Source: Candidatus Omnitrophota bacterium (GTDB lineage Bacteria > Omnitrophota > Gorgyraeia > Gygaellales > JAHJCI01). From it: 17,774 bases of DNA. Made by a program: the position numbers and the translations under genes. The stretch spans positions 1 to 17,774 of the forward strand of contig JADHWR010000021.1 in the NCBI GenBank assembly GCA_016783355.1, given 5' to 3'. This document shows, one piece after another, positions 6,023 through 12,838 of the stretch. Position 1 is the first letter of the stretch. Every line of letters begins with the position of its first letter. Under the pieces are notes generated by a model that was not told where the DNA came from, did not search any database, and was given only the letters and a program-made list of their open reading frames with translations.

Positions 6023-6593
6023 GGAGTTAGGTGAAGTTGTTGGGATACGGCGTATTGGTAGAGGCGCTCTGCTGCAATTAAGAAAAGGCAGAAGCTTCGA
6101 TGAGGTCATGACAGGCGAGAGCATTGCCGTAAATGGCGTCTGTCTTACGGTCAGTAGAATCCAGAAGGATGTTCTTTACTTCGATGTTATAGCGCAAACA
6201 CTTACCCAGACAAACCTGGGCAGATTACAGATTAGGGATAAGGTAAATTTAGAGCGTGCATTAAAAGTAGGAGATAGGATTAGCGGACATTTTGTTTACG
6301 GTCATATCGATTACATAGGAATTATTCGTAAAAAAAATTTTATAGAGAATAATCTTTGTTTTGAGATTGCTTTAAAGCCTGAATTTATCTCTAATATAGT
6401 CCTTCGAGGCTCAGTAGCTGTGGATGGAATAAGCCTTACTGTGCAGAAGATAAAGAGGGATTCCTTTTCTGTTTATATTATTCCCCATACAGCAAAATCT
6501 ACCACCTTAGGCTTCAAGGTTCAAGGAAGCAGCGTAAACATAGAGTTCGATAAATTGTATGGGAGAGTAAAAGATAACAGGGACATCCTTTGA
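6003..6593 (+). CDS. ribE: Riboflavin synthase, alpha subunit
   Basis: This 196-residue protein dismutates two 6,7-dimethyl-8-ribityllumazine molecules into riboflavin. It has two lumazine-binding barrels. Each has the diagnostic motif: NGVCLTV in the first, DGISLTV in the second. MFTGIIEELG is the canonical N-terminus, which fixes the ATG at 6003 rather than the ATG at 5976. GAGGG (5996-6000) lies just upstream, within the ribD coding region. The C-terminus is slightly short, ending VNIEFDKLYGRVKDNRDIL. The last codons and the stop lie inside a GGGACATCC / GGTGTCCC hairpin, so the original tail may have been replaced by repeat sequence. Confidence 0.95.
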   Translation: MFTGIIEELGEVVGIRRIGRGALLQLRKGRSFDEVMTGESIAVNGVCLTVSRIQKDVLYFDVIAQTLTQTNLGRLQIRDKVNLERALKVGDRISGHFVYGHIDYIGIIRKKNFIENNLCFEIALKPEFISNIVLRGSVAVDGISLTVQKIKRDSFSVYIIPHTAKSTTLGFKVQGSSVNIEFDKLYGRVKDNRDIL

Positions 6594-6613
6594 GTTGTTC
6601 GAAATGGTGTCCC
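6580..6613 (+). terminator. Possible weak terminator or 3' hairpin of the riboflavin cluster
   Basis: GGGACATCC (6580-6588) pairs with GGTGTCCC (6606-6613) with one bulged base and an 18-base loop containing the ribE stop codon. No T-run follows, so intrinsic termination is uncertain. It may simply be another dispersed repeat. Confidence 0.3.
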
Positions 6614-6621
6614 CATTTGTC

Positions 6622-6665
6622 AATTTTGGAAGTCCGACTTCCAAAATTTTGGAAGTCGGACTTCC
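6622..6665 (+). repeat. Double palindrome of the GGAAGTC-S-GACTTCC family
   Basis: A 27-base perfect palindrome with a central C (arms AATTTTGGAAGTC, 6622-6634, and its complement to 6648) runs directly into a second GGAAGTC G GACTTCC unit (6651-6665). The central base differs (C then G), so the two are one unit in opposite orientation. A third unit lies before cca (11007-11037). Confidence 0.8.
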
Positions 6666-6675
6666 GATAAAGTAG

Positions 6676-7413
6676 ATGATATATGTGGGAACGAGTGGAT
6701 GGAACTATTCTCATTGGAAGGGTGTTTTTTATCCTCAGGGTTTAAGCCAGACAAAGTGGCTTGAGTTTTACCACCAATATTTTAACTGCGTAGAAGTAAA
6801 TGTTACTTTCTATCGATTGGTTCAAAAGAAGACATTTGAAAATTGGCACAAAAGAACGCCGCAAAACTTCTCTTTTGTTATCAAAGGTTCCCGATTTATT
6901 ACTCATATTAAGAAGCTTGCGGATGCAAAGGATTCATTGAATTTATTTATTAATAATGTTAAGGGCCTGGAGGAGAAATTATCTTTGATTTTGTGGCAGT
7001 TGCCGCCAAGCTTTAAAAAGGACACAAAGAGATTAGTGGGTTTTTTAAAGTTGCTTAAAAAAACAAAGATACGCCAGGTATTTGAGTTTAGGAATGAAAC
7101 ATGGTTTAATCAGGAGACATACGATTTACTAAAAGATTATAACTTTTGCCTTTGCATTGCCCATTCCAATCGCTTTCCTTGCCTAAGAGAAGCAACTGCC
7201 GACTTTCTTTATCTAAGATTTCATGGAGGAGAATCGCTTTACAGTTCTAATTATTCTGACAAGGAATTGAAAGAATGGGCGGGATTTGCCAGGGAATTTT
7301 CTGCCAAGGGCGGAAAGGCGGGAAAAAATAGAGATATATTTGCTTTTTTCAATAATGATGCCCAGGGCTTTGCTATTAAGAATGCATTGAGATTCACAGA
7401 GTTACTGCAATAA
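6676..7413 (+). CDS. DUF72 (YecE) family protein
   Basis: This 245-residue protein begins with the family hallmark YVGTSGWNYSHWKGVFYP and continues with VEVNVTFYRL, FVIKGSRFITH, a central WQLPPSFKKD, FEFRNETWF, and FLYLRFHGG. It ends with FAFFNNDAQGFAIKNALRF. The DUF72 fold is a TIM-barrel-like domain. Its biochemical role is not established, though distant similarity to sugar-isomerase-like barrels and possible nucleic acid or iron-sulfur links have been discussed. No Shine-Dalgarno sequence is visible before the ATG at 6676, which sits ten bases after the double palindrome. A tRNA gene follows three bases after the stop. Confidence 0.9.
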   Translation: MIYVGTSGWNYSHWKGVFYPQGLSQTKWLEFYHQYFNCVEVNVTFYRLVQKKTFENWHKRTPQNFSFVIKGSRFITHIKKLADAKDSLNLFINNVKGLEEKLSLILWQLPPSFKKDTKRLVGFLKLLKKTKIRQVFEFRNETWFNQETYDLLKDYNFCLCIAHSNRFPCLREATADFLYLRFHGGESLYSSNYSDKELKEWAGFAREFSAKGGKAGKNRDIFAFFNNDAQGFAIKNALRFTELLQ

Positions 7414-7415
7414 AA

Positions 7416-7493
7416 CGGGGCGTGGCTCAGCTTGGCTAGAGCGCTGCGTTCGGGACGCAGAGGTCAGCAGTTCAAATCTGCTCGCCCCGACCA
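7416..7493 (+). tRNA. tRNA-Pro (anticodon CGG)
   Basis: A full cloverleaf is visible. The acceptor arms are CGGGGCG (7416-7422) and CGCCCCG (7483-7489), the discriminator is A7490, and CCA is encoded at 7491-7493. The anticodon stem is CTGCG/CGCAG with loop TTCGGGA; the anticodon CGG (7451-7453) reads the proline codon CCG. G follows the anticodon, as needed for m1G37 methylation, and the T-loop TTCAAAT is present. C1-G72 is the bacterial proline identity pair. Confidence 0.95.
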
Positions 7494-7535
7494 CGTGACA
7501 AATGTCAGGAAGGTCGTAGGTTTGAATCGAAGGTT

Positions 7536-9536
7536 ATGTCGCAGAAGATAAAAAGGGAGATTGAAAAATTAAGAGAGGAGATTCGGCATCACGACCATAT
7601 GTATTATGTTCTATCTCAGCCCGAAGTCTCCGATAAAGAATATGACCAGCTTATGCGCAGTTTAAAGGCATTGGAAGATGAATATCCGCAGTATAAAACA
7701 CTTGATTCTCCAACGCAGCGCGTAAGCGGCGGCATCTTAGAAGGATTTTCTACGGCAAGACATAAACAAAAGATGTTTTCTTTAGATAATGCTTATTCGC
7801 TCGAGGAATTAGAAGAGTGGGATGAGCGAGTACGCAAGACCCTCCCAGATGAGAAAATAGAATATGTTGCTGAGTTAAAAATAGATGGCGTAAGCGCAAA
7901 TCTTACTTACGAAAAAGGAAGGCTTTCAGTTGGAGCAACACGCGGTGATGGAAAAAGAGGAGAAGAGATTACGGCAAACCTTAAAACAATACGTGCGATA
8001 CCCCTTGTTTTTCTGGGCAGGGAGAATCCTCGCTTGATTGAGATTCGCGGCGAGGTCTATATGAGGAGGGATGATTTTATTACTTTAAATAAAGAGAGGA
8101 AAATGGCAGGCGAGACACTCTTTGCCAATCCGCGCAATGCTACTTCCGGTTCTTTAAAGTTGTTAGATACAGGTCTGGTTGCAAAAAGACACCTGCGCTT
8201 TTTTGCTCATTCTTTCGGAGAATGTGAGGGTCTAAATTTAAGCAGTCACCGGCAGTTCATCGAATATTTAAAGAACTGGGCTGTTTGTGTTAATCCACAT
8301 TCTGAGCTTTGCCAGGATTTAGAGGAGGTCCAAAGATATTGCCTTCTTTGGCAGGAAAAGAGAAACAGGCTTCCTTACGAGGTTGATGGAGTGGTGATTA
8401 AGATAAATAGTATCGCGCAGCAAAAAGTATTAGGTTTCACCTTAAAGAGTCCTCGCTGGGCAGTAGCCTATAAGTTTCCTGCTGCTCAGGTGACAACAAC
8501 TGTTTTAGGTGTGATGATGCAGGTTGGCAGAACCGGCGTAATTACTCCTGTGGCGCAATTAGAGCCTGTGGAATGTGCTGGTGTAACAATTAGGCATGCA
8601 ACATTACACAACTTCGATGAGATTAAGCGCCTGGCGATCATGATTGGCGACCGTGTAGTAATTGAACGAGCAGGAGATGTAATTCCAAAGGTGGTCAGTG
8701 TCGTAAGGTCGGTTCGCAAAGGAAAGAAGAAGCAAATAAGAACACCAAAAATCTGTCCGGTTTGTGGAGGGCGGGTTGTTAAAGGAAGAGAAGAAGAGGT
8801 GGCTTGCCGTTGTATTAACCCATCGTGCCGTGCGCAATTAGAAAGAGGACTATTTCACTTTGCCAGCCGGACTGCTTTGGACATTGAAGGGATGGGTGAA
8901 TCAGTGATTAAGCAATTGGTCAAGAAACAATTAGTCTCTAACTTTGCCGATATCTATAAATTAAAAAAAGAGGATTTATTAAAATTAGAATTATTTAAAG
9001 ATAAAAAAGCAGAGAATCTTCTTCAGGCTATAGAGGTAAGCAAACAGAGGACTCTTGATAGGCTTATTTATGGCTTGGGTATAGAGCATGTTGGTGAAAA
9101 GGCGGCTTACGTGCTCAGCGCTTATTTCAAGAGCCTGGATAATCTTATGGCGGCGGAAAGAGAGGAATTGCAGAATATTGATGAAGTAGGAAAGGTCATC
9201 GCAGAATCAATTGTTGATTTCGCAAGTCAGGCTCAAACAAGAAGATTAATCGAGGATTTGCGAAAAGCAGGGTTAAATTTTAAGCACAGCGAACAAAGGG
9301 TTTTAGGCTCAAAGCTTAGTGGCAAGACTGTAGTTTTTACTGGTGAATTAAAGGAATTTAGCCGGAGTCTTGCAGAGCAGTTAGTGCGCAGGCTTGGCGG
9401 AAATTCAAGCTCGAGTGTATCTAAATTTACAGATTTCGTTGTTGTTGGCCAAAACCCTGGCTTAAAAGCCGCCAAAGCAAGGAATTTAGGCGTAAAGATT
9501 ATTGATGAAGAGCAATTTTTGCGTCTGATAAAATGA
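7536..9536 (+). CDS. ligA: NAD+-dependent DNA ligase
   Basis: This 666-residue protein is full length. It seals nicks using NAD+, in Okazaki fragment joining and repair. In order, the N-terminal Ia domain (about 1-70) has HDHMYYVLSQPEVSDKEYDQL. The adenylation domain has ELKIDG, where Lys115 is the AMP-accepting lysine, as in E. coli LigA. Next come the OB fold with GRTGVITPVA, and a zinc finger with two CxxC-type pairs (CPVCGG and, later, CRCINPSC). Helix-hairpin-helix repeats (GLGIEHVGEKAA, LQNIDEVG) follow, then a C-terminal BRCT domain beginning LSGKTVVFTGEL. The start at 7536 fits the family N-terminus, but the only upstream purine stretch (GAAGG) is too close for a standard ribosome binding site. 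It lies 42 bases after the tRNA. Confidence 0.97.
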   Translation: MSQKIKREIEKLREEIRHHDHMYYVLSQPEVSDKEYDQLMRSLKALEDEYPQYKTLDSPTQRVSGGILEGFSTARHKQKMFSLDNAYSLEELEEWDERVRKTLPDEKIEYVAELKIDGVSANLTYEKGRLSVGATRGDGKRGEEITANLKTIRAIPLVFLGRENPRLIEIRGEVYMRRDDFITLNKERKMAGETLFANPRNATSGSLKLLDTGLVAKRHLRFFAHSFGECEGLNLSSHRQFIEYLKNWAVCVNPHSELCQDLEEVQRYCLLWQEKRNRLPYEVDGVVIKINSIAQQKVLGFTLKSPRWAVAYKFPAAQVTTTVLGVMMQVGRTGVITPVAQLEPVECAGVTIRHATLHNFDEIKRLAIMIGDRVVIERAGDVIPKVVSVVRSVRKGKKKQIRTPKICPVCGGRVVKGREEEVACRCINPSCRAQLERGLFHFASRTALDIEGMGESVIKQLVKKQLVSNFADIYKLKKEDLLKLELFKDKKAENLLQAIEVSKQRTLDRLIYGLGIEHVGEKAAYVLSAYFKSLDNLMAAEREELQNIDEVGKVIAESIVDFASQAQTRRLIEDLRKAGLNFKHSEQRVLGSKLSGKTVVFTGELKEFSRSLAEQLVRRLGGNSSSSVSKFTDFVVVGQNPGLKAAKARNLGVKIIDEEQFLRLIK

Positions 9537-9635
9537 TATTATTCCTTGCGGACACTTGCCGAAGGATTTCTAATTGCGCTGTCCACAAAAACTTTCATTC
9601 TGTTTCGAATTGTACACATCCTTTAATTAACTTAT

Positions 9636-10112
9636 ATGAGAAATCATAAATTTCTGTTTATTTTGTGTTTCGTGTTTCTTGTTTCGACATTAAGCGGTTG
9701 TGAGGCATTTGTGCGCAAATTCAGGCGAAAATCCAAAAAGAAAGACTTTAAAGAAAAAGTGCTTTTAGTCCCTGAGGATTACTCAGCTTCTCGGCTTTCC
9801 GCTGAAGAGCAGTATCGGCAATATTTTCTTTTCTGGAAATGCTGGCATGATGAGCTGATTACAGCTTTAAGCACAACTTCTACTCAGAAAAAGAGAATTA
9901 GCTGCAGTGAAGAGGTAATTAAGAATCTCGTGGGTCTGCAAGGTCTTTTAGATGAAGAAAGGGCAAAGGAATTGGATAAGTATATTGTCCGGGTCAAGGA
10001 CCTTAAGAAGGAGATAGCCTCTGATATCTATGGTCAGAATTGCCGCCAGCAGTGTACAAAGGCCGAGGTTTTAAAGAGGTCTATCTGGAAAGAATATGCA
10101 ACAATTTATTGA
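9636..10112 (+). CDS. Small lipoprotein of unknown function
   Basis: I do not recognise a family. The 158-residue product starts with a hydrophobic signal segment (residues 4-18) and a lipobox STLSGC with the lipidated cysteine at 22, so it should be exported and membrane-anchored. A strongly basic patch follows (VRKFRRKSKKKDFKEK), then a mostly helical, charged domain. That domain has two further cysteine regions, ISCSEEV near 89 and NCRQQC near 135-140, and an aromatic FLFWKCWHDEL stretch near 64. Its last 17 bases overlap xerD, so the two are co-transcribed and probably coupled. No Shine-Dalgarno sequence precedes the ATG at 9636. The 99 bases before it hold only a weak CCTT...AAGG stem-loop. 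Confidence 0.7.
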   Translation: MRNHKFLFILCFVFLVSTLSGCEAFVRKFRRKSKKKDFKEKVLLVPEDYSASRLSAEEQYRQYFLFWKCWHDELITALSTTSTQKKRISCSEEVIKNLVGLQGLLDEERAKELDKYIVRVKDLKKEIASDIYGQNCRQQCTKAEVLKRSIWKEYATIY

Positions 10113-10983
10113 GCCTTTTTTAAACTATCTTCTTATTGAGAGAAATTTAAGCCAAAACACAATCCTTGCTTATCGACACGATTTAAATATTTATTTAGAT
10201 TATATAGAGAAAAAAAGGGGCAGTGTCTTAGATAAAACAAGCCATAAAGACATAACCGATTTTATGCTTTTCCAGAAAGACTCTGGCCTTTCGCAGACTT
10301 CAATTGCACGCCGATTAGCAGCAATTAAGTCATTTCACCGCTTTTTACTCCGGGAAAGACTAACCACTGAAGACCCAACGAGCCTATTAGACTCACCCAG
10401 ATTATGGAAAAGAATACCCAATGTTTTGACTTACGAAGAGATTAAGGATATTTTAAGTAAACCTTCGTTGCACAATAAGCAGGGGATTCGGGATAGAGCA
10501 ATTCTGGAGGTGATGTATGCAACTGGTATACGTGTTTCTGAAACCTCAACATTAAATTTAGAAGATATGAATTTAGAGGTTGGGTTTTTGCGTTGTAAAG
10601 GAAAGGGGGGCAAAGAGCGCATTGTTCCTTTAGGCAGGATTGCCATTTCCAGTCTCAATCGATACATAAATAAGGCACGGCCCTTTTTCATGAAAAGAAA
10701 TACTACCAGTGCATTATTCATTAGTCGCCTGGGCAGGAGAATTTCACGGCAGTCCCTTTGGAAAATAATTAAAAGATATGTGAAGGAGGCAGGGATTAAG
10801 AAGAAGGCCTGGCCGCATATATTAAGGCATTCATTTGCTACGCACCTTTTAGAACACGGTGCAGATTTGCGCAGTATCCAGGAGATGCTCGGCCATAGCA
10901 GTATTGCCACAACCCAAATTTACACACATGTTGACAGAAATAGGTTGAAGATGATTCATCGGAAGTTTCATCCAAGACCTTAG
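10096..10983 (+). CDS. xerD: Tyrosine recombinase XerC/XerD
   Basis: This 295-residue protein is the usual length for Xer recombinases, which resolve chromosome dimers at dif with FtsK. The N-terminal SAM-like core-binding domain (1-90) contains YLLIERNLSQNTILAYRHDL. The catalytic domain has all six expected residues: Arg146 (ATGIRVSE), Lys170 (KGKGGKER), His241 and Arg244 (HILRHSFATHLL), His267 (LGHSS) and the nucleophile Tyr276 (IYTHV). Spacing matches XerD of E. coli closely, so XerD is the likelier name, though XerC cannot be excluded. The start overlaps the lipoprotein gene and has GGAAAG just upstream. Being single in this window, it is more likely housekeeping than mobile-element borne. 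Confidence 0.9.
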   Translation: MQQFIEPFLNYLLIERNLSQNTILAYRHDLNIYLDYIEKKRGSVLDKTSHKDITDFMLFQKDSGLSQTSIARRLAAIKSFHRFLLRERLTTEDPTSLLDSPRLWKRIPNVLTYEEIKDILSKPSLHNKQGIRDRAILEVMYATGIRVSETSTLNLEDMNLEVGFLRCKGKGGKERIVPLGRIAISSLNRYINKARPFFMKRNTTSALFISRLGRRISRQSLWKIIKRYVKEAGIKKKAWPHILRHSFATHLLEHGADLRSIQEMLGHSSIATTQIYTHVDRNRLKMIHRKFHPRP

Positions 10984-11004
10984 CCCGTTAGCCCGTTGAG
11001 TCCG
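10980..11004 (+). repeat. Short octamer tandem repeat at the xerD stop codon
   Basis: TTAGCCCG occurs twice in tandem (10980-10995), followed by a diverged third unit TTGAGTCCG. The first unit includes the xerD stop. The period matches that of the larger octamer array before rbfA, although the unit sequence is different. Confidence 0.5.
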
Positions 11005-11006
11005 TT

Positions 11007-11037
11007 AAAATTTTGGAAGTCGGACTTCCAAAATTTT
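11007..11037 (+). repeat. 31-bp perfect palindrome before cca
   Basis: AAAATTTTGGAAGTC (11007-11021), a central G and the exact complement (11023-11037) form a perfect palindrome. It shares its core and A/T-rich flanks with the double unit at 6622-6665. It ends seven bases before the cca start codon and has no T-run after it. Confidence 0.8.
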
Positions 11038-11044
11038 TAAACTA

Positions 11045-12346
11045 ATGAAAAATTATCTTAAGAAATTACCCAGGAAGCTACGGGATTTAATATATTTGGC
11101 ACGTGATGTAGCAAAGAAGGAAGGGCTACATGCCTGTTTAGTCGGTGGTTTTGTGCGCGATTTAATCCTGGGTATCAATCCTTCGACTACGCTCAGGATT
11201 GACTTAGACTTGGTTATTGAAGGCAATGCCATTAGATTTGCCCGGGAGTATGCTCGTAGATTGTCAGGAAGGACGGTGTGCCATTCCCGGTTCCAGAGCG
11301 CTACTGTAATTGTTTCCAATAAGGTGAAGATAGATATTGCCACGGCACGCAGAGAGTCTTATCCTAAGCCGGGTGCACTTCCTCAGGTTTTTGCGGCGAC
11401 AATAAATGAAGATTTAAAGAGGCGCGATTTTACAATTAATACATTAGCCCTTGATTTAACAAATGACAATTTTGGTAATTTATTAGATTTTTATAATGGG
11501 ATGGTTGATTTGGGAAAAAGAAAAATTCGGATTTTGCATAATCAAAGTTTTATCGATGACCCCACACGGATTTTACGCGCCGTGCGTTTTGAGCAAAGAT
11601 TGAACTTTCGCATTGAGCCGCATACCCTGAGACTGCTAAAGAAAGCTGCCTTTGATAATTTACTTGAGCTTGTAAGTTGCCACCGTCTTCGTGATGAAAT
11701 AATACTGCTCCTTAAAGAAGCAAGGCCCTTAATGTATATTAAGCGCATAGAGAATATCGTTGGTTTTGACTTTTTCTATCCCGGGCTTAAGCTAAAGAGA
11801 GGGGATTGGTATTTTCTGCGCTGCGTTGACAATGAAATCCAGTGGTTCAATGAAAACTTCCCGCTCATTGGATTGTCTTTTAGCTGGCTTCTCTACTGGG
11901 CAGCAATATTAGAACCCTTAAATATAAGGATATTAGGTAAGCACCTTTATAGATTTGGATTGAGGAAGGAGGAGATTTCAGCTATTCTTTCGTATCGTCA
12001 GATACGCCTGCCGCTATTTAAAAGATTAAACAAGGAGAAGCTCGCCCCCAGTTTGGTTTTCCGGCTGTTAAAGCCATTGAGCCTTGAAACCATCTTGCTT
12101 GTTAAGGCAAGATATAGAAGTGTCAATCTGTCGAATCACATTGAGAAGTTCCTGCGTTATTATCACGGCAGAGTGCCTTTCATTGATGGTCACATTTTAT
12201 TGAAGTTAGGATTTAAGCCCGGTCCTTGCTATAAGCAGATTTTAAATCAATTGCTTTATCGACAGTTAGATGATAAGATTAAGTCCAAAGAAGAGGCAAT
12301 TGTTTGGCTTAAGAAGCGCAAAGCGAAAAGCGCAAAGTTGAAGTGA
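11045..12346 (+). CDS. cca: CCA tRNA nucleotidyltransferase / poly(A) polymerase family protein
   Basis: This 433-residue class II nucleotidyltransferase adds or repairs the CCA end of tRNAs; a poly(A) polymerase or A-adding role is possible. The motifs are LVGGFVRDL (32-40), catalytic aspartates Asp53 and Asp55 in IDLDLVIEG, KIDIATARRESY (95-106), RRDFTINTLALD (126-137) and DDPTRILRAVRFEQRL. Between the GG motif and the DxD motif are eight extra residues, INPSTTLR (44-51), encoded by a palindromic repeat (11175-11202). The 3' end (KKRKAKSAKLK) is encoded by a heptamer tandem repeat. At least one tRNA here (Pro) has CCA encoded, so the enzyme is expected mainly in repair. No ribosome binding site is visible before the ATG at 11045. 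Confidence 0.88.
   Translation: MKNYLKKLPRKLRDLIYLARDVAKKEGLHACLVGGFVRDLILGINPSTTLRIDLDLVIEGNAIRFAREYARRLSGRTVCHSRFQSATVIVSNKVKIDIATARRESYPKPGALPQVFAATINEDLKRRDFTINTLALDLTNDNFGNLLDFYNGMVDLGKRKIRILHNQSFIDDPTRILRAVRFEQRLNFRIEPHTLRLLKKAAFDNLLELVSCHRLRDEIILLLKEARPLMYIKRIENIVGFDFFYPGLKLKRGDWYFLRCVDNEIQWFNENFPLIGLSFSWLLYWAAILEPLNIRILGKHLYRFGLRKEEISAILSYRQIRLPLFKRLNKEKLAPSLVFRLLKPLSLETILLVKARYRSVNLSNHIEKFLRYYHGRVPFIDGHILLKLGFKPGPCYKQILNQLLYRQLDDKIKSKEEAIVWLKKRKAKSAKLK
11175..11202 (+). repeat. 28-bp palindromic element inserted in frame in cca
   Basis: TCAATCCT (11175-11182) and AGGATTGA (11195-11202) are perfect inverted arms around a twelve-base loop containing TTCGACTACGCTC. The element codes for the INPSTTLR-type insertion just before the catalytic DxD. 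It shares its first 13 bases with the 54-bp element in pncC, so it looks like a short or deleted version of the same family. Confidence 0.7.
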
Positions 12347-12355
12347 AAAGCGTAG
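12314..12355 (+). repeat. Heptamer tandem array at the 3' end of cca
   Basis: AAGCGMA units with period seven are clear at 12314-12334 and degenerate to about 12355. They encode the lysine/alanine-rich tail of the cca product and run past its stop (12344-12346). The array is followed directly by the octamer array. Confidence 0.6.
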
Positions 12356-12359
12356 AAAC

Positions 12360-12423
12360 TTTGATACTATGATACTATGATACATTGTGTCAAGGTATCA
12401 AGGTGTCAGAGTATCAGGGTGTT
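12360..12423 (+). repeat. Octamer tandem array with hairpin potential upstream of rbfA
   Basis: Eight units of eight bases follow the pattern NNNGNTRYC-like: three of the TATGATAC type, then five of the AAGGTRTC type. The two halves are inverse complements. Bases 12362-12383 can pair with 12395-12416 over 22 positions (18 Watson-Crick, two G-U, two mismatches) around an 11-base loop. The AGGG that probably serves as rbfA ribosome binding site (12416-12419) sits at the foot of this hairpin. Confidence 0.7.
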
Positions 12424-12429
12424 AACAAG

Positions 12430-12768
12430 ATGCGTCTGCGACAGAACCGGCTGGGAACAGCAATTAAAAGGGAACTGAGCAATATTATCCGGCAGGAGTT
12501 AGGGGATAAGCGTTTGAGGCCCGTTACCATAATAAAAGTAGAATTGACCTCTGACTTGAAACAGGCACGGATTTATTTTAGTGTCCTGGGTACAGATGCG
12601 GATTGCAAGAAGGCAGCAAAAGCAATAAAAAAGGCCACGGGCTTTATTCGCCATTTGCTTTCTCAGCGTTTGGATATTCGCTTTGTTCCAGAGATAGAAT
12701 TTAAACTAAGCGATCTTAGCGAGAGCTTTCGGCTTGAGGAGATACTAAACGAAATAAGCAGCCAATGA
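12430..12768 (+). CDS. rbfA: 30S ribosome-binding factor A
   Basis: This 112-residue protein has the RbfA KH-like fold: RQNRLGTAIKRELSNIIRQEL at the N-terminus, RPVTIIKVELTSDLKQARIYFSVLG in the middle, and FIRHLLSQRLDIRFVPEIEFKLSDLSE at the C-terminus. It assists late 30S maturation and 16S rRNA 5'-end processing, and is important in the cold. The ATG at 12430 is preferred over the TTG at 12385, because residues before MRLRQNRLG come from the octamer repeat. AGGG at 12416-12419 is the likely ribosome binding site. nusA and infB, often upstream of rbfA, are not present; cca takes that place here. Confidence 0.92.
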   Translation: MRLRQNRLGTAIKRELSNIIRQELGDKRLRPVTIIKVELTSDLKQARIYFSVLGTDADCKKAAKAIKKATGFIRHLLSQRLDIRFVPEIEFKLSDLSESFRLEEILNEISSQ

Positions 12769-12781
12769 AAAGAGAGCTTGG

Positions 12782-12804
12782 ATTCCCCGATTAAATCGGG
12801 GAAT
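12782..12804 (+). repeat. ATTCCCC...GGGGAAT hairpin between rbfA and nrnA
   Basis: ATTCCCCGATT (12782-12792) pairs perfectly with AATCGGGGAAT (12794-12804) around a single base. It resembles the ATTCCC-N-GGGAAT class of dispersed repeats (such as neisserial dRS3, which has a different spacer length) and the GGATTCCC...GGGAATGAC repeats seen widely in environmental genomes. Confidence 0.6.
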
Positions 12805-12838
12805 GACACGTTTTTAGGAGTTTTTTAGTGACCTCTAA

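Noticed and set aside
10096..10983. Integrase of a mobile element next to tRNA-Pro
   Set aside because: The recombinase is XerD-like in length and catalytic spacing, lies 2.6 kb from the tRNA beyond ligA, and no attachment-site duplication was seen.
10980..12423. CRISPR array
   Set aside because: The tandem repeats have units of 7-8 bases without unique spacers, and no cas genes are present.
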